64,000 nt of DNA, from positions 231,116,643 to 231,180,642 of the forward strand of contig NC_057795.1 in NCBI RefSeq assembly GCF_018294505.1, written 5' to 3'. This document shows positions 1 through 11,349 of the stretch, one piece after another (the first letter of the stretch is position 1; each line of letters opens with the position of its first letter). Both the position numbers and the translations under genes were made by a program. Source of the stretch: Triticum aestivum. Lineage: Eukaryota; Streptophyta; Magnoliopsida; Poales; Poaceae. Under the pieces are notes generated by a model. It made no database searches, was not told the origin of the DNA, and was given only the letters and a program-made list of their open reading frames with translations.

Positions 1-441
1 AACCATTCGGATTGGGTCGGGAAGGGAGACGTCCTCAATATAAAACCACTCGGAGGGCCACTCTTCTGGTGCCTTCTTCGGTGTGCCGGATAAGTATCCG
101 GTCCCGGCGATGCGCCATATCTCGGCTCCGCCTACTTGGAATATTGATCCCCTTGATTATGAGGGACGAGGCAGAACAACTTTTTCCACAGCTCAAAATG
201 GGCTTCACAGCCCAAGAATAGCTCGCAAAGAGCGACGTAACCTGCGATGTGCAGGATGGAGGCAGGTGTGAAGTTGTGCAGCTGGAGGCCGTAGAACTCC
301 AGAAGCCCGCAGAGAAACGGATGGATTGGAAATTCGACACCCCGCAGCAAGTAGGAAACAAGGCATAATCGCTCCCCCTGGATGGGTTGGGAAAGTTCTC
401 CGCCTGCTCCCGGCCGTCGAAGGAGGCCAGTCCGGCTTGAA
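1..441 (-). pseudogene. Transposase_28-type gypsy ORF, downstream half
   Basis: Minus-strand translation gives the pattern of the Pfam Transposase_28 (putative gypsy-type transposon) family: AGLASFDGREQAENFPNPS, then FLCGLLEFYGLQLHNFTP, CELFLGCEAHFELWKKLF and IWRIAGTGYLSGTPKK. The frame changes by one base just after NFPNPS, near position 385, so this copy is broken. The fragment runs off the left edge of the window. Its N-terminal 45 codons lie 52 kb away at 52913-53045, because a CACTA transposon inserted between a Pro and a Val codon. The molecular role of this family is unknown. It is found as an extra ORF in plant gypsy elements. The assignment is by remembered family sequence, not by search. 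Confidence 0.8.
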
Positions 442-444
442 CGG
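442..444. repeat. Target site duplication, left copy (CGG)
   Basis: CGG stands immediately left of the CACTAC terminus and again at 52910-52912 immediately right of the GTAGTG terminus. CACTA elements generate 3-bp duplications. Three bases alone are weak evidence, but removing one copy restores the host reading frame. Confidence 0.8.
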
Positions 445-471
445 CACTACAAAAAAAATACACTTCCGTGA
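445..471 (+). repeat. CACTA terminal inverted repeat, left
   Basis: 27-bp TIR beginning CACTACAAAAAAAATACAC. It matches the reverse complement of 52883-52909 at 25 of 27 positions. The A-tract after CACTAC is typical of Triticeae CACTA families. Confidence 0.88.
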
Positions 472-950
472 TGGTACATGTTTGTCACAGTAGGTCGCGT
501 TTTTGGTCACGCATGTACATCCATGACAAATTTATGACAGAATCAAGATAGTCATACCTGTGCTGTCATAGAAGTGTTCCATGACATTACCAAAATTATC
601 ATCACGAAAGTGTCCACTTCCATGACGATAAATCGCGTGTCACAGATGTGCTATCGTCAAGGGTGACCGACATGTGGCATCCACCGTAACGGAACGCCAT
701 TAAGCTATCGGGTCGGGTTTTGGATCCGATAACCCGTTAACTGCCCTAACCAATGGGGATTTTCCACGTGTAAAATCATCATTGGCTCGAGGAAACACGT
801 GTCGGCTCATCGTTGGGACAGATGTCATCCACTGATTGGACGGAAGGCGCCTATGATACGTCGACACGTGTCACGGCCCAATAGAGGCCCATTCCTGTGA
901 AAAGGCCGGCCCAATAAAAATTAGCAGGCCAGCCCATATAAGGCATACTT
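472..950. other. CACTA left terminal domain with repeated subterminal motifs
   Basis: This AT/GC-mixed block is carried in inverted orientation, with high similarity, at about 57540-57938, so it is a conserved terminal domain of this CACTA family. It carries several copies of a motif close to CACTTCCATGAC or its reverse: 461-472 in the TIR, 565-576 and 615-626. Near-matches occur in the right terminus at 52774-52785 and 52832-52843. Such motifs are the usual binding sites of the CACTA regulatory protein (TNPA in En/Spm). That role is inferred here. Confidence 0.6.
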
Positions 951-1860
951 GTGTCAGGTCCATTTAAGCCCATGACCCATACGAGATGTGCCAATTCGGC
1001 CTGTCAACGGCCCGTTAAAGATTTGACACCATTGCAGCCCATCGTCAGTTCGAGCCCGTTAACAGCCCGCTATATATTTGGGCTCAATATCGGCCCGATG
1101 AGATTTCGGCCTGTTAATGGCCCATTTAATGGATCGGCCAATTTTTAGGATGTACATCTTTTGGCCTTTTAGCGACCCATTTAAATGTTGGGCTAGTTTC
1201 CGGCCCGGTGTGTCTTTCTGCCTGTTGACGGCCCATAAATCTGATGGGCCATTTGTTGTCGGACCTGAGTTTCGGCCTTCTAGCGGCCCATTTAAGTGTT
1301 GGGCCAATTTTCTAACCCGGTGTCACTTTCAGCCTATTGACGGCCCATAAATCAGTTGGGCCATTTGTAGTCGGGCCTGAGTTTTGGCCTTTTAGCGACC
1401 CATTTAAGTGTTGGGCCAATTCCCGGCCCTGTGTGCCTTTCGGCCTGTTAACGGACCATAAATGAGTTGGGCCATTTGTAGTCGGACCTTAGTTTTGGCC
1501 TTTTAACGGCCCATGCCCTTCATGGTCCAATACCAGCCCGGTTTCTCTTTCGGCCTGCTAAAGGCCAACAACACAGTTGGGCCATTTACAATACGACATG
1601 ACTTCCGGCCTCTTAGCGGCCCAGGGTCTTCATGGTCCAGTACAAGCCTGATGTCTCTTTTGGCCTGCTAAAGGCCTACAGTATAGTTGGGCCATCTGTA
1701 GCCCAAACTTAGTAACAGCCTGTTAACGGCCCGTGAAATAAACTGGGGCCACCTGTTGCCCGCTTCGATGTCGGCGTGTTAATGACCCGGGAGGTAAGAG
1801 GGCCGACCATTAACTTTCGGCCTAGTAACGGCCCATTAACTTAATGGGCCCACTAAAGTT
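951..1860. repeat. CACTA subterminal repeat array (GGCCCAT/TGGGCC-rich)
   Basis: Degenerate tandem units of about 111 bp begin at TGTTGGGC around 1186, 1297 and 1409 and decay outward. Each contains several TGGGCC, GGCCCAT and CGGCC motifs on both strands. The inverted CACTA end at 56640-57540 has an equivalent array with a different period. No coding potential is evident. Confidence 0.75.
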
Positions 1861-2236
1861 CGTGCATGTCATTAGTCCAAATTAGATAATTTGAGCCCAT
1901 TACGACGAGCAATTATGCACAGGACCAAAACCGATCACGCAAAGGTACGGCATACAGGGAATAACATTGCACATCCATCATATATTACAGGAAATTACAT
2001 CCGCCGGGCAATCAAAGATTGATGCCAGTGCAATTAACACACTAGCATTGCTATCATTGGCCAAGTCAGATAATAGGAAAGCAACATTGACACAACGAAT
2101 GTTTGGGCAACTAGCCTACACCAAATTAACACAATATGGCACAGCTATCATCAGCCAGGTAAGGTAGTACGAAAGCAACATTGACACAATGAATGAATGC
2201 GTAACCAGAGAAGCACTACAATTCAGTAATGTGCGT
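1861..2236. other. Transition from subterminal array to CACTA internal gene
   Basis: On the minus strand this segment resembles the 3'-terminal non-coding region seen in the inverted copy at about 56390-56560: a GCACTGG..ATCTTTGAT..GGATGTAAT pattern is shared. It is probably the 3' UTR side of the minus-strand CACTA gene. No ORF stands out. Confidence 0.4.
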
Positions 2237-2587
2237 GATATGAGATAGTACATTCATGCAGCTCAGTATGCAAAACTACCAGGCAGTTTTCCTTACAAAA
2301 ATCAACATTGGCGCCTTTAACATTTTGCTACAACTAATTTTAGATCAGATAAAGGTTAGATTCACGCCGATTAAAAAAATACATGTTGATGTAAAAATAT
2401 AGTGATATACAATAGGTACTTACATCAGCATTGGAGCACAGAGAATTCCCGCAAGATATTTTCCTTGAATACGATCCCAATGGAGGAAGTCTTCTATCGT
2501 TTAACCTTATTTTCTAAAAGAGAGATGAGTAAGAAACATGTAGAAAATATGATCAGAATGCTATAAAATTTCATGATGCGAGGATAC

Positions 2588-4496
2588 GCACACGCTTCTT
2601 AGAATGGAGTTGACATTCTTTTGCTGGACTGGAGCGCACTAGTTCTTTGGACACTGGAATCTGCTTATTATCAGTGGGAGTTGGGTTTCTCTGTGCTGGA
2701 GCAGTATCTATGAAAAATGGAGTTGGTTTATTATCTCGTGCTGTTTGGATCTTTTGCAAAGACTTGGTTTGTAACCCTTCAGATTCTAAGATAGCCGTCT
2801 TCCCCTTGCATGCCTTATATACAAGAATGGTGATTCATTTATAAAACATGCTACAGCAGAGATGGAATAGGTACTGAAGAGTAGAAAGGCATGACATATT
2901 GACATGTATTCCCTCCACCCGGAAATAAATGGACGGGTCTAGGCGTATTTCAGTTCTAGATACATCCAGTTTTATCCATTTCCACGACATTTAATCCGGG
3001 CGGAGGGAGTATGATGTAAGAGTTAGGGATACGATAGGACAACACAGTAAAAAAACACTAAAAAACCCACTGCAGAACCAAAGTATTCAAACCCACTGAT
3101 ATGAGATAGTACACTCATGCAGCTCAGGATGCAAAACTACGAGGCAGTTTTCCTTACAAAAATTAACATTGTGGCCTTTAATCATACATTTTGCTACAAC
3201 TAAATTTAGATTAGATAAAGGTTGGATTCACGCCGATTAACAAAATACATGCTGATTTAAAAATATAGTGATATACAATAGGTACTTACATCTACATTGG
3301 AGCACAGAGAATTCCTGCAAGAATCTTTCCTCATAAACAATACCATTGCAGAAATTCTTCTATCTGTTAAGCTTATTTTCTAAAAGAGAGATGGGTAAGA
3401 AACATGTAGAAAATATGATCAGCATGCTATAAAATTTCATGATGCCAGGATACATGCACGCTTCTTAGAATTGAGTTGACATATTTTTGCTGGACTGGAG
3501 AGGACTAGTTCTTTGGCCACTGGAATCTGCTTATTCTCAGTAGGAGTTGGGTTTCTCTGTGCTGGAGCGGTATCTATAAAAACTGGAGTTGGTTTATTAT
3601 CTCCTGGCATTTGTATCTTTTGCAAAGTCCTTGTTTGTAACCCTTCAGATTCTAACATAGTCGTCTTCCCCTTGCATGCCTTATATAGAAGAATGGTGCT
3701 TTAATTATAAAACATGCGACAGCAGAGAGATGGAATAGGTACTGAAGAATAGAAAGGCATGACATATTGACATGTATTCCCTCCATCCGGAAGAAAATGG
3801 ATGGGTCTAGGCGTATTTCAGTTCTAGATACATCCTTTTTATCCATTTCAGCAACATGTAATCCGGACGGAGGGAGTATGGTGTAAGAGCTAGGGATACG
3901 ACAGGACAACACAGCGAAAAAAACTAGTTGAATGTAAAACTATATGCTAGCGGAATATGTACAGAAATAACTAAGGCAACATACACGTGTATGATTGGGA
4001 AAATAAGATGGCATTGCAACACAGCACTAGAACAAAACTTCAATGTAAAAAAACATGGTATGGCAGACAGATGAAGTACATACTGATGAATAACAATGCA
4101 TAAGATATTCAGAAGCATGATGTCCAAATTAAGCAGATGGCATTGCGATAGAGTAGAATGACAGTACTTGAATTTGAAAACATGTTATCATGAATGGAAT
4201 AGGTATTGAAAAACAGGAAGGCATGACATATTTACATGCATGATCAGCATGCTAAGCACATGGCATTGCAACAAAGTAGATACACTCCAGGACATTATAT
4301 GCATGTTGTACCCATATCACAGGCCAAGTTAGAGCAAGGACCTTGTGGGATGAAGAGGATTCATCATCTTTCTGCAAGTCTTTTGAAGAACTGCCTTTAC
4401 ATGTTCCATCATATTGGGTATCATTGACATCAAGTTTATTGGCCTTTACATTGCTCCATGAGGTTCTTGTGGATATATCAGTGTGGGCAATTATAT
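2588..4496 (-). CDS. Putative CACTA internal multi-exon gene, partial
   Basis: Three minus-strand exon-like blocks are open and bounded by AG and GT: 4342-4496 (contains SNVKANKLDVNDTQYDG and a DDESSSSHK end), 3454-3679 and 2588-2813. The last two are 226-bp duplicates, each encoding a Pro/Lys-rich stretch with PTPxFIDTAPAQRNPTPT and ENKQIP/DNKQIP. Codon-level conservation between the duplicates, with substitutions but no stops, suggests real coding sequence. A terminal exon of the same sort of gene may be the plus-strand block at 56295-56387 in the inverted CACTA end. I do not recognise the protein. By position it could be the accessory (TNPA-like) gene of the element, but no diagnostic domain is visible. 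The first exon is probably in the GC-rich stretch at 5270-6190. Confidence 0.4.
2909..3009. mobile_element. Stowaway-type MITE, copy in duplication 1
   Basis: About 101 bp with inverted ends (CCCTCCACCCGG and CCGGGCGGAGGGAG forms) flanked by TA on both sides (2907-2908 and 3010-3011). Typical Tc1/Mariner-derived Stowaway MITE. Confidence 0.75.
3777..3876. mobile_element. Stowaway-type MITE, copy in duplication 2
   Basis: Paralogue of the 2909-3009 MITE at the same offset in the second tandem copy. TA target sites lie at 3775-3776 and 3877-3878. Confidence 0.75.
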
Positions 4497-4499
4497 CTG

Positions 4500-6312
4500 A
4501 CATGCATGGAAGACAACTAGTAGTTAGATTTATGTAAATGAGTGTCTATAGGAGACGACATAAATAGTAGGACTGGGGTTAACTAGCAGCAACAGGTCTC
4601 ATAAACTAAAGGGAGAACACAGATGAAGCTACAGACTATGTATCATTTGTACTCGAGATTAACTAGATGGCACACAAAAGTATTAAAGAACAACATAGGT
4701 AATTTTAGAAGTGGTATAATACTATAGTCACCAGCCTATGGGACAGCATTGGCTGATGGATGATAACTATGGAACAGCGTTACCTAAAGAACAAGTATCT
4801 TAGCTGAACTATGGAACAGCGTGAACTCCTGAACAAGACCCGTAAGAGATCAACATGAATATACAGTGAAATGTGATGATCTATTTTCCGTGCTGAGATG
4901 AATAACAAAGCCATAATTGTTGCACACAAGTAAGATGAGGGTACAACCTATCTGGCTGCCATCCATAGGAGTGAGCATCATGTGCTAACTTGTCGATGGC
5001 CCTGCAGTTGTTGTGGCTGTCCATGTCGGGCACACGCATTCAATGCAGGGAACTGTTGAGTGGGGACTATAGCTCCCTTCTAGTGTATGCTTCCCTTGTT
5101 GGAGTAGCTGCGGTGAGTTAGAAGACGGTGTGTCTGAAGATGCAGATAACGCATAATGTTAAGAACGACATATCTCTTTGATCCGAAGAAATACACTAAG
5201 AGATCAACAGCAAGGTACGAGAGTGGTCACATGTCTGTTGACTAAAGACTAAATTGGGGTCACACGATTTTATTTTATTTTGGTACTGTCCGATCTACGC
5301 CAGATGGCTTGATGGCCGTCTTGTGCCTCCCGGCTGACACTGTTCGAAATCTTCCCCGAAGAGCCAGCGACCAATGGCAGAGCAGCCTGCCTCCGCCGTC
5401 CGTGGCCCCGGCCAAAACCCTGCTCCCCGCCCCACCGCACTGCCATGGTTGCGCCGCCCCCGAGCCAATGCACAAAGACTCCCCGTCATCCAGATCCGGC
5501 GGCGGTAGTCCCTTCAACCCATGCAACTCTAAAATATAGCCATCTAAGCGCTGCTTCCACGGCGAACTTGCGGCTCCGCACCCTTACGTTAGACACCAGC
5601 CAACCGGCAGCTTAGGAGCTCCGCCGCCTCGAGGGGTGCTGCTTCCCATTGGGAATCGATTGGCCCAGAATAAAAATTCAGACAACTGACGCCTAAATAA
5701 AGTGATTGCAGATGAGGGTGTGACCTATCTAGCGGCATGGTGAAGTAGGTAGGTCCAGCTGCCGAGTCGGTGAGGCCGGCGCGATTGCGGTGGCGACCGG
5801 CAGCAGGGAAAGAGAGATATCACCACGGACGGCGGCTACACGGAAGCAGCGCCAGGACTCTGGACGGATCCGAAGTTGGAGCTGCTCCGGCACTGTGAAC
5901 AACGACGGGGGTGAATTGGCTCTGGTACGGTTCACGCGGCCGTCGTCGAGGCAGCACCAGCAGCACGGAGTAAGAGGCACACGGCCTAGTGCACGACGGC
6001 AATTGGACAGCGTCTCCAGCATTAGGGTGGAGGGCGGCTATGAAATTGGTGCGGTGGGGGGCGCCATGGAGGTGGGGCTGAGGTTTCGCGGCTCCGGAGA
6101 AGGGAGCTTCCCGGGGAGAAGGTGATTTGACGCCCACGAGGTATGAATGGGGGGCGGGCGGGGGGAATTGGGAGGGGAGTGGAACCATGTCTTACGGACG
6201 CATTTGTCTGAAATGTGAGGGGGAGTTACAGTTCTACCCTTGCCTATAGGCTTCTCGGCTTGGGTCTGTGTACTGAGTGTCGGGGATAGTAGAGTAACTT
6301 TGCTTCTTCCCA
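4500..6312. other. CACTA internal region with a GC-rich island at 5270-6190
   Basis: 4500-5260 is AT-rich without a supportable ORF. From 5270 to 6190 the composition becomes strongly GC-rich with overlapping open frames on both strands (a minus-strand frame of 122 codons ends at 5820). This looks like the promoter and first exon region of the minus-strand gene at 2588-4496, but no splice-consistent protein could be assembled by eye. Confidence 0.35.
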
Positions 6313-6445
6313 AATAGTGGGCGGGAGCAATTTTGGGCAAGGAGGGCGTGTTTTGAACTATAGTGGGCGCGAGCGATTTCGGGCGAGGAGAGCGTGTTTT
6401 GAAATAGTGTGTGCGAGCTATTTTGGGCGAGGAGAGCGTGTTTTG
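6313..6445. repeat. Short tandem repeat, about 43-bp unit, three copies
   Basis: Units share GGGCGAGGAGAGCGTGTTTTG with a variable leader such as GCGAGCGATTTC. A weaker fourth unit (CATTTCGGCCGAGGAG) follows near 6480. Non-coding. Confidence 0.7.
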
Positions 6446-7126
6446 CCGACCATGGTTTATGAATTATTTGGCACATGTCATTTCGGCCGAGGAGAAGGCG
6501 CACTTGGATGAAGTTACGAACCTACCCTCGATGTACAATGGGCCAATTGATGCGTGTCCCACATAGGATGGTAATTTCGCGTCTCCCATTTATTTGCTCG
6601 GGCGAATTCCACCGAGCAGAGAGGATGTTTAACGGTTCGTTCAAATTTTGGGAGAACGAGCATCCATGTCTACCTTACCAAGTCGATTGGAATCAAATTT
6701 TGAAATATTAGTTTGCCACTTATTTCTTAGATGGAGAGATGATGCTCGGGAGTAATGTGTTTTTACATGCTCGTTGCTAGCGATTTACTATATGACAAAT
6801 AGTTGACCCACTCAAAAACGCGAATCAAACCCAAAATGAAATATCTCGATTCAATGAACTAGCTTGTTCAGTAAGTCAAAATAGTGAACTAAATCCAAAA
6901 TTGAACACCTCAATCGAGTAGCATGTTGTACAGTATTATAGTACTCCATGAACATGTTGAACGTCAAATTAATGAACTTGTTTGATATACGCATATATCT
7001 GTTCATGTGTGGATTGCAGACAACATGTTCTCCAATTTAAATATTTGAATGCAAGTTTATATCGAAACTAGGTTTATATCAGTCTTTGATGCATAAAACG
7101 CGACCTCCCCCTCTCCCGGACTCCTG
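6446..7126. other. AT-rich stretch without a recognisable gene
   Basis: No long ORF, MITE ends or tandem repeats were found apart from the decayed repeat unit near 6480. Confidence 0.4.
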
Positions 7127-7228
7127 TTCTCTCTCTCTCTCTCTCTCTCACTCACTCACTCTCTTGCCAACAATCTTCAATTCTGTCGCACGCATCTGAC
7201 ACAAAAACCTTGTTGGTCCCTCTCCCTT

Positions 7229-7259
<31 letters not shown>

Positions 7260-8162
7260 CTATCTCTCTCTCTCTCCCTCTCTCTTTGTGTGTGTGTGTG
7301 GGGGGGTCTTTCTAGTTCGTATTCATATATACACCATCTATAGGTCTCTCTCGCACACTATGTATCATACTCTAGCTAGTCCAAGCTAGATATCTTGGTT
7401 GCACTCATCGTACGCACACAAATTCCTTGGCTCTTTGCCCGTAACTCTCTCACGCACCACTATGTCGTCTCGGAGCTCTTCCCCCCCCCTCTCAAACTCT
7501 CCATCCACCTGGGTCACACATACACATGCATATCTCACTCGCACTCGATAGGCCCATCTAAAACTCTATCTCTCTCCATCGTTCTCTCTCCATCTCACAC
7601 GCACACACACACAATCTCATGCCCAGCTAGCCAAGTATGATGGTCTCTCACTCAATTGTAGGCACACGCAGTCCTCCCTATATGTATATGACTAGCTATT
7701 CTTAGTCTCCATCACAAACATGTGCATGGTCTATCTTGATTTATCTAGGGGCATCTTTCTATCGCGCACGCACTCCCTCGATCTACCACCCATATAGTCC
7801 CCTCACGATCTCGAGGGGATCTCTCTATCACAAACACACCCTCTCTCCCTCCCCATGCGTCCATGCCATCCATGTGTCCCTCTCGACCTTTTTTCCTTGT
7901 TGGCCAGACCTCTATTGGACATGTGCTACAGGGGTGTCTCTCTCTGTTGCAAACAATCACACACTAGCTATCTTTGTGTATCTCCTCGCCTCGCTTTTCC
8001 ATCTTGGAGATGCATGCGTGATATGTTCGCATAAGAAACGAAAAAACACACTCTCTCTCTAATTTATCATTTGTTGTCACTTTCTCTTTCATAGACATAC
8101 TCTTTTTGCACACTTACTCATTCTCCTTCACACGCACTTGATCTGTCTCGACTGAGGCACTC

Positions 8163-8406
8163 ACCTCCGTCCATAGCACATAGATTTATTGAAAAGTCAA
8201 ACATCACAAAGTTTGACCATGTATGTGGAGAAAAAGAATTACATCTAGTACGCCAAACATATACCATTAGATTCACCATGAGATGTAGTTTTGTATGATG
8301 TATCTTTGGTATTGTAGATATAAATAACATTTGCGTAAACCTGATCAAAGTTTCCAAAGTTTGACTTCTAAAAAATTTACATGCACTGCATTATCGAGCG
8401 GATGGA
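8163..8406. mobile_element. Stowaway-like MITE, degenerate
   Basis: Ends are ACCTCCGTCCATAG and GAGCGGATGGA. The interior has AAAGTCAAAC..AAAGTTTGACC and its inverse TCAAAGTTTCCAAAGTTTGA. It is similar along its length to 8999-9241. Boundaries are approximate. Confidence 0.55.
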
Positions 8407-8937
8407 ATATCTCTTTCCCCCTCTCAGCTATCTGACGCACCACTCAGCCTTATCGGGGCTCCTCAATCTCTCTCAAACTTTATTGGTCAGTTTGGTTCGT
8501 GACCTGAACCTCATGCCTTGATGGCCGATACTGCCTGCTGTGGACGTGAGATGTAAAATATTTCTGCCTGGCCAGGCTTGTGAGGTGCTGAAGCGTTTGG
8601 TTCATGCCTGGGCCAGGCAAAGCATCAATATCCCATCAATCAATCCATGCATGAATTATTTAATGCTAATATCCATCCATGTATTTGTTAGCCTCGTGGC
8701 CGCACGACCAGGCATGGCCAGGCATTCGAAATCGGTCGCTTGGGCCAGGCTACTTGAAGTGTCTAGAGTTCAGCCAGGCTAATTAAAGTGTAAGGGAACC
8801 CAGCCCAGGCGGGCTTTCTTTTTCACAGGGTAGCATGTGTGATATGTTTGCATAAGACACGCACGCTTTTTCTCCACTTTATCGTGTGTTGTCCATGTAT
8901 CTTTCACACACGCACACACACTTTTTTACTCTCTCTT

Positions 8938-8971
<34 letters not shown>

Positions 8972-8998
8972 TCTCTCTCTCTCTCTCGTTAGGGACTC

Positions 8999-9241
8999 TG
9001 TCAAGTCCATAAGCATATGGATGTTTTGAAAAGTCAAACCTCAGAAAAGTTTGACCAGGTATATGTGGAGAAAAACATTTACATCTGGAACGATCATTAG
9101 ATTCATCACAACATGTACTTACTTCATACTATCATTTTCCTTTGGTATTGCAGATATAAGTAATTTCTTTATAAACTTGGTCAAAGTTTCAAAAGTTTGA
9201 CTTAAAAAAAATGTTGTAACTACATTATCGAACGGAGGGAG
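8999..9241. mobile_element. Stowaway-like MITE, related copy
   Basis: Same family as 8163-8406: AAAAGTCAAACCTC on the left and the inverse CAAAAGTTTGACTT on the right, ending CGAACGGAGGGAG before TA. The left boundary is approximate. Confidence 0.6.
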
Positions 9242-11016
9242 TAGCTCTTTCTCTCTCTCTCTGCTATCTCTCACGGGCCTCCCCTCTCACTCGAACTCTC
9301 TATACCGACGGATTATACGCTCACTGTGTCAGTGTATAGCTCCGTATAATGTTTAGTTGACCGGTCAACCAATCCACATGCTATGTTGTCAGCTCGTGTT
9401 CTGTATCTTGGTGTGCTGGCCCATGTGGCAGTGGGTGAAAATAAGTAAACTAGAGGCCCATCTGTCACGCGGTGAAGGAAACAAAGTTGAAACCACTTGG
9501 GGTAGCACCCCGCACGCTAGTAAATTGAGGGCGCATTGAGGACAAACTTCTTGCACGCGAAGGACGCACTCGCGCACAATTCACCACTACGTGGCGGCAT
9601 GCACAGAAGGATGCACTCGCGCACACCCAGCACACAACACACACCAGCACACGTGTACACCGGCGTCGCCGCCGGTTGAGATGGACGGCGAGGCAACCAA
9701 CAAGTGGAGGCCGCTCGAGCCAAAACCGCATCCGGCGAGCCTGGACTTCATCAGCAGCCTCCCCGACGACATGCTGCTCATCATCATCGGCCTCCTCCCC
9801 ACCAAATCTGCCGTGCGGACCGCCCTACTCTCCCGGCGGTGGCGCCCCCTCTGGCGCTGCATCCCCCTCAACCTCATCGTCGACAGCTGCCTCTGCGACT
9901 GGGATTGAAAACGCATGGCCGCAATCTCCAAGATCCTTTCATCGCACCCCGGGCCAGCCAAACGCCTTGACATCCGCATGTTCAGTACCAACTGCAAGGT
10001 CCAACCCAAGTTCGACGAGTGGTTCTTATCCCCCGCCCTAGATTAGCTCGAGGAGCTCAGCTTTGAAGCTGGACGATGTCGCTCTCTGCCACCGTCCGCG
10101 CTCCGCCTCACGCCAACGCTGCGCCGCGCCAGCTTCAGCTCCTGCTATCTTCCCCAGATTAATGTCGCGCCTGCCCTTCTTCTCCCTCAACTCAAGCAGC
10201 TCGACCTCTTCGACGTTGTCATCTCGAAGAAGGCTATGGAGCACCTGCTCCGCAGCTGTACTGCGCTCGAGTACCTTCGTCTTGAGCAGATCCACAGGTT
10301 CATTAGCCTCCACATCGCCTCGACGAATCTCCGATGGATTTATCTGTCTTGCTGGCCCCGCAACAAGACATCAATTGGGAAGAGATCACTCAAGCTGTTC
10401 CACGTTATGGTCATTGAGAATGCGCCTTTCCTTGAGAGATTGCTTGTATCGGATCTAGAAGGTCCAACAAAAATTAGGGTCATTGACACGCCGAAATTGA
10501 CAGCGTTGGTGTACTCGTCTGCCAAATTCTCCGAACTCTTTATTGGATCCGTAATCGTTCAGGTACAACACTCATCTTCTTCTCCGTCTTCTTGAAATTC
10601 ACATTTTTAAATTTCTTCTTGATGTATTTACGACCGTCTTCTAGAAAATGATTCCCACAAGCTTGACCCAGTCCATGCGCACAGTGAATATCTTAGCACT
10701 AAAATCTGGATCAAGTTGTTGGATTCCTTACATGCTTTCCATGCACAGAGAAGCTACTCATCGAGGTGAAACTTCTTTCCTATTAGTAAACGGTAATCTA
10801 GCTCAATTTTTTCGTAATTTTCCCAAATTACGATGACAAGTGTAGTGTTCAAAACTACATCTACGCACTGCACCGAAAGAAATGTTTTTAGTATTTTTTT
10901 CTCACGTGATCACCTGCATCATTTTTATGCTATACTACTATAGTAGCCTAGGCTAGTCATAGTGGAAAGTAACTTAGACTACTCCAGTAACTCTATTGTT
11001 ACCCTAAGGGAAAGTA

Positions 11017-11224
11017 CTACCTCCGTCCTGGTTTACTCTTCCAATTTTGTAGTATCAAAATTTGACCATAGATTTAACTGACAAAATGTTAATGCATGTC
11101 ACTAAGAACTATATCGTTGGATTCGTATTTGAACATAATTTCAAATGGTGTAATTTTTAGTGACATGCCTTGGCATTTTCTTAGGTAAATCTATGGTCAA
11201 AATTTTATACTAAATACGAGGTAG
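11017..11224. mobile_element. Stowaway-like MITE in F-box intron 2
   Basis: Inverted ends CTACCTCCGTCCTGG and CGAGGTAG with TA on both sides (11015-11016 and 11225-11226). The interior has the inverse pair TTTGACCATAGATTTA and AAATCTATGGTCAAA. Confidence 0.75.
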
Positions 11225-11226
11225 TA

Positions 11227-11349
11227 TTCCCTCCGTCCCAAAATTCTTGTCTTACATTTGTTTAGATACGGACGTATCTAACACTAAAATGTAACTAGAT
11301 ACATCCGTATTTAGACAAATTTAAGACAAGAATTTTGGGACGGAGGGAG
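11227..11349. mobile_element. Stowaway MITE adjoining the previous one
   Basis: Near-perfect palindrome: CCCTCCGTCCCAAAATTCTTG on the left and CAAGAATTTTGGGACGGAGG on the right, TA at 11225-11226 and 11350-11351. The left TA is shared with the preceding MITE. Confidence 0.88.

Larger units (their letters stand above)
2237..3926. repeat. Direct tandem duplication of about 820 bp inside the CACTA
   Basis: Copy 1 runs from about 2237 to 3058 and copy 2 from about 3098 to 3926, an offset of 861 bp. Both start GATATGAGATAGTACA and both contain the same 226-bp putative exon and the same Stowaway MITE at the same relative place. The MITE therefore inserted before the duplication. A shorter third piece is visible near 4190-4235 (GGAATAGGTATTG..GGAAGGCATGACATATT). 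Confidence 0.85.
7127..9300. repeat. Microsatellite-rich tract (CT)n, (TCTA)n, (CA)n
   Basis: Pyrimidine-rich simple repeats dominate: CT runs at about 7131-7149, 7225-7280, 8936-8990 and 9249-9262, a TCTA run at about 7240-7264, and CA/GA mixtures between. Frames open through the tract are low complexity and not credible proteins. Two related MITEs lie within it (separate entries). Around 8505-8830 short repeats of GCCAGGC and CCTGG suggest a further degenerate MITE whose ends I could not fix. Confidence 0.7.

Noticed and set aside
7395..8062. Plus-strand frames of 81 and 108 codons.
   Set aside because: Translated microsatellite (CT/CA) sequence, low complexity.
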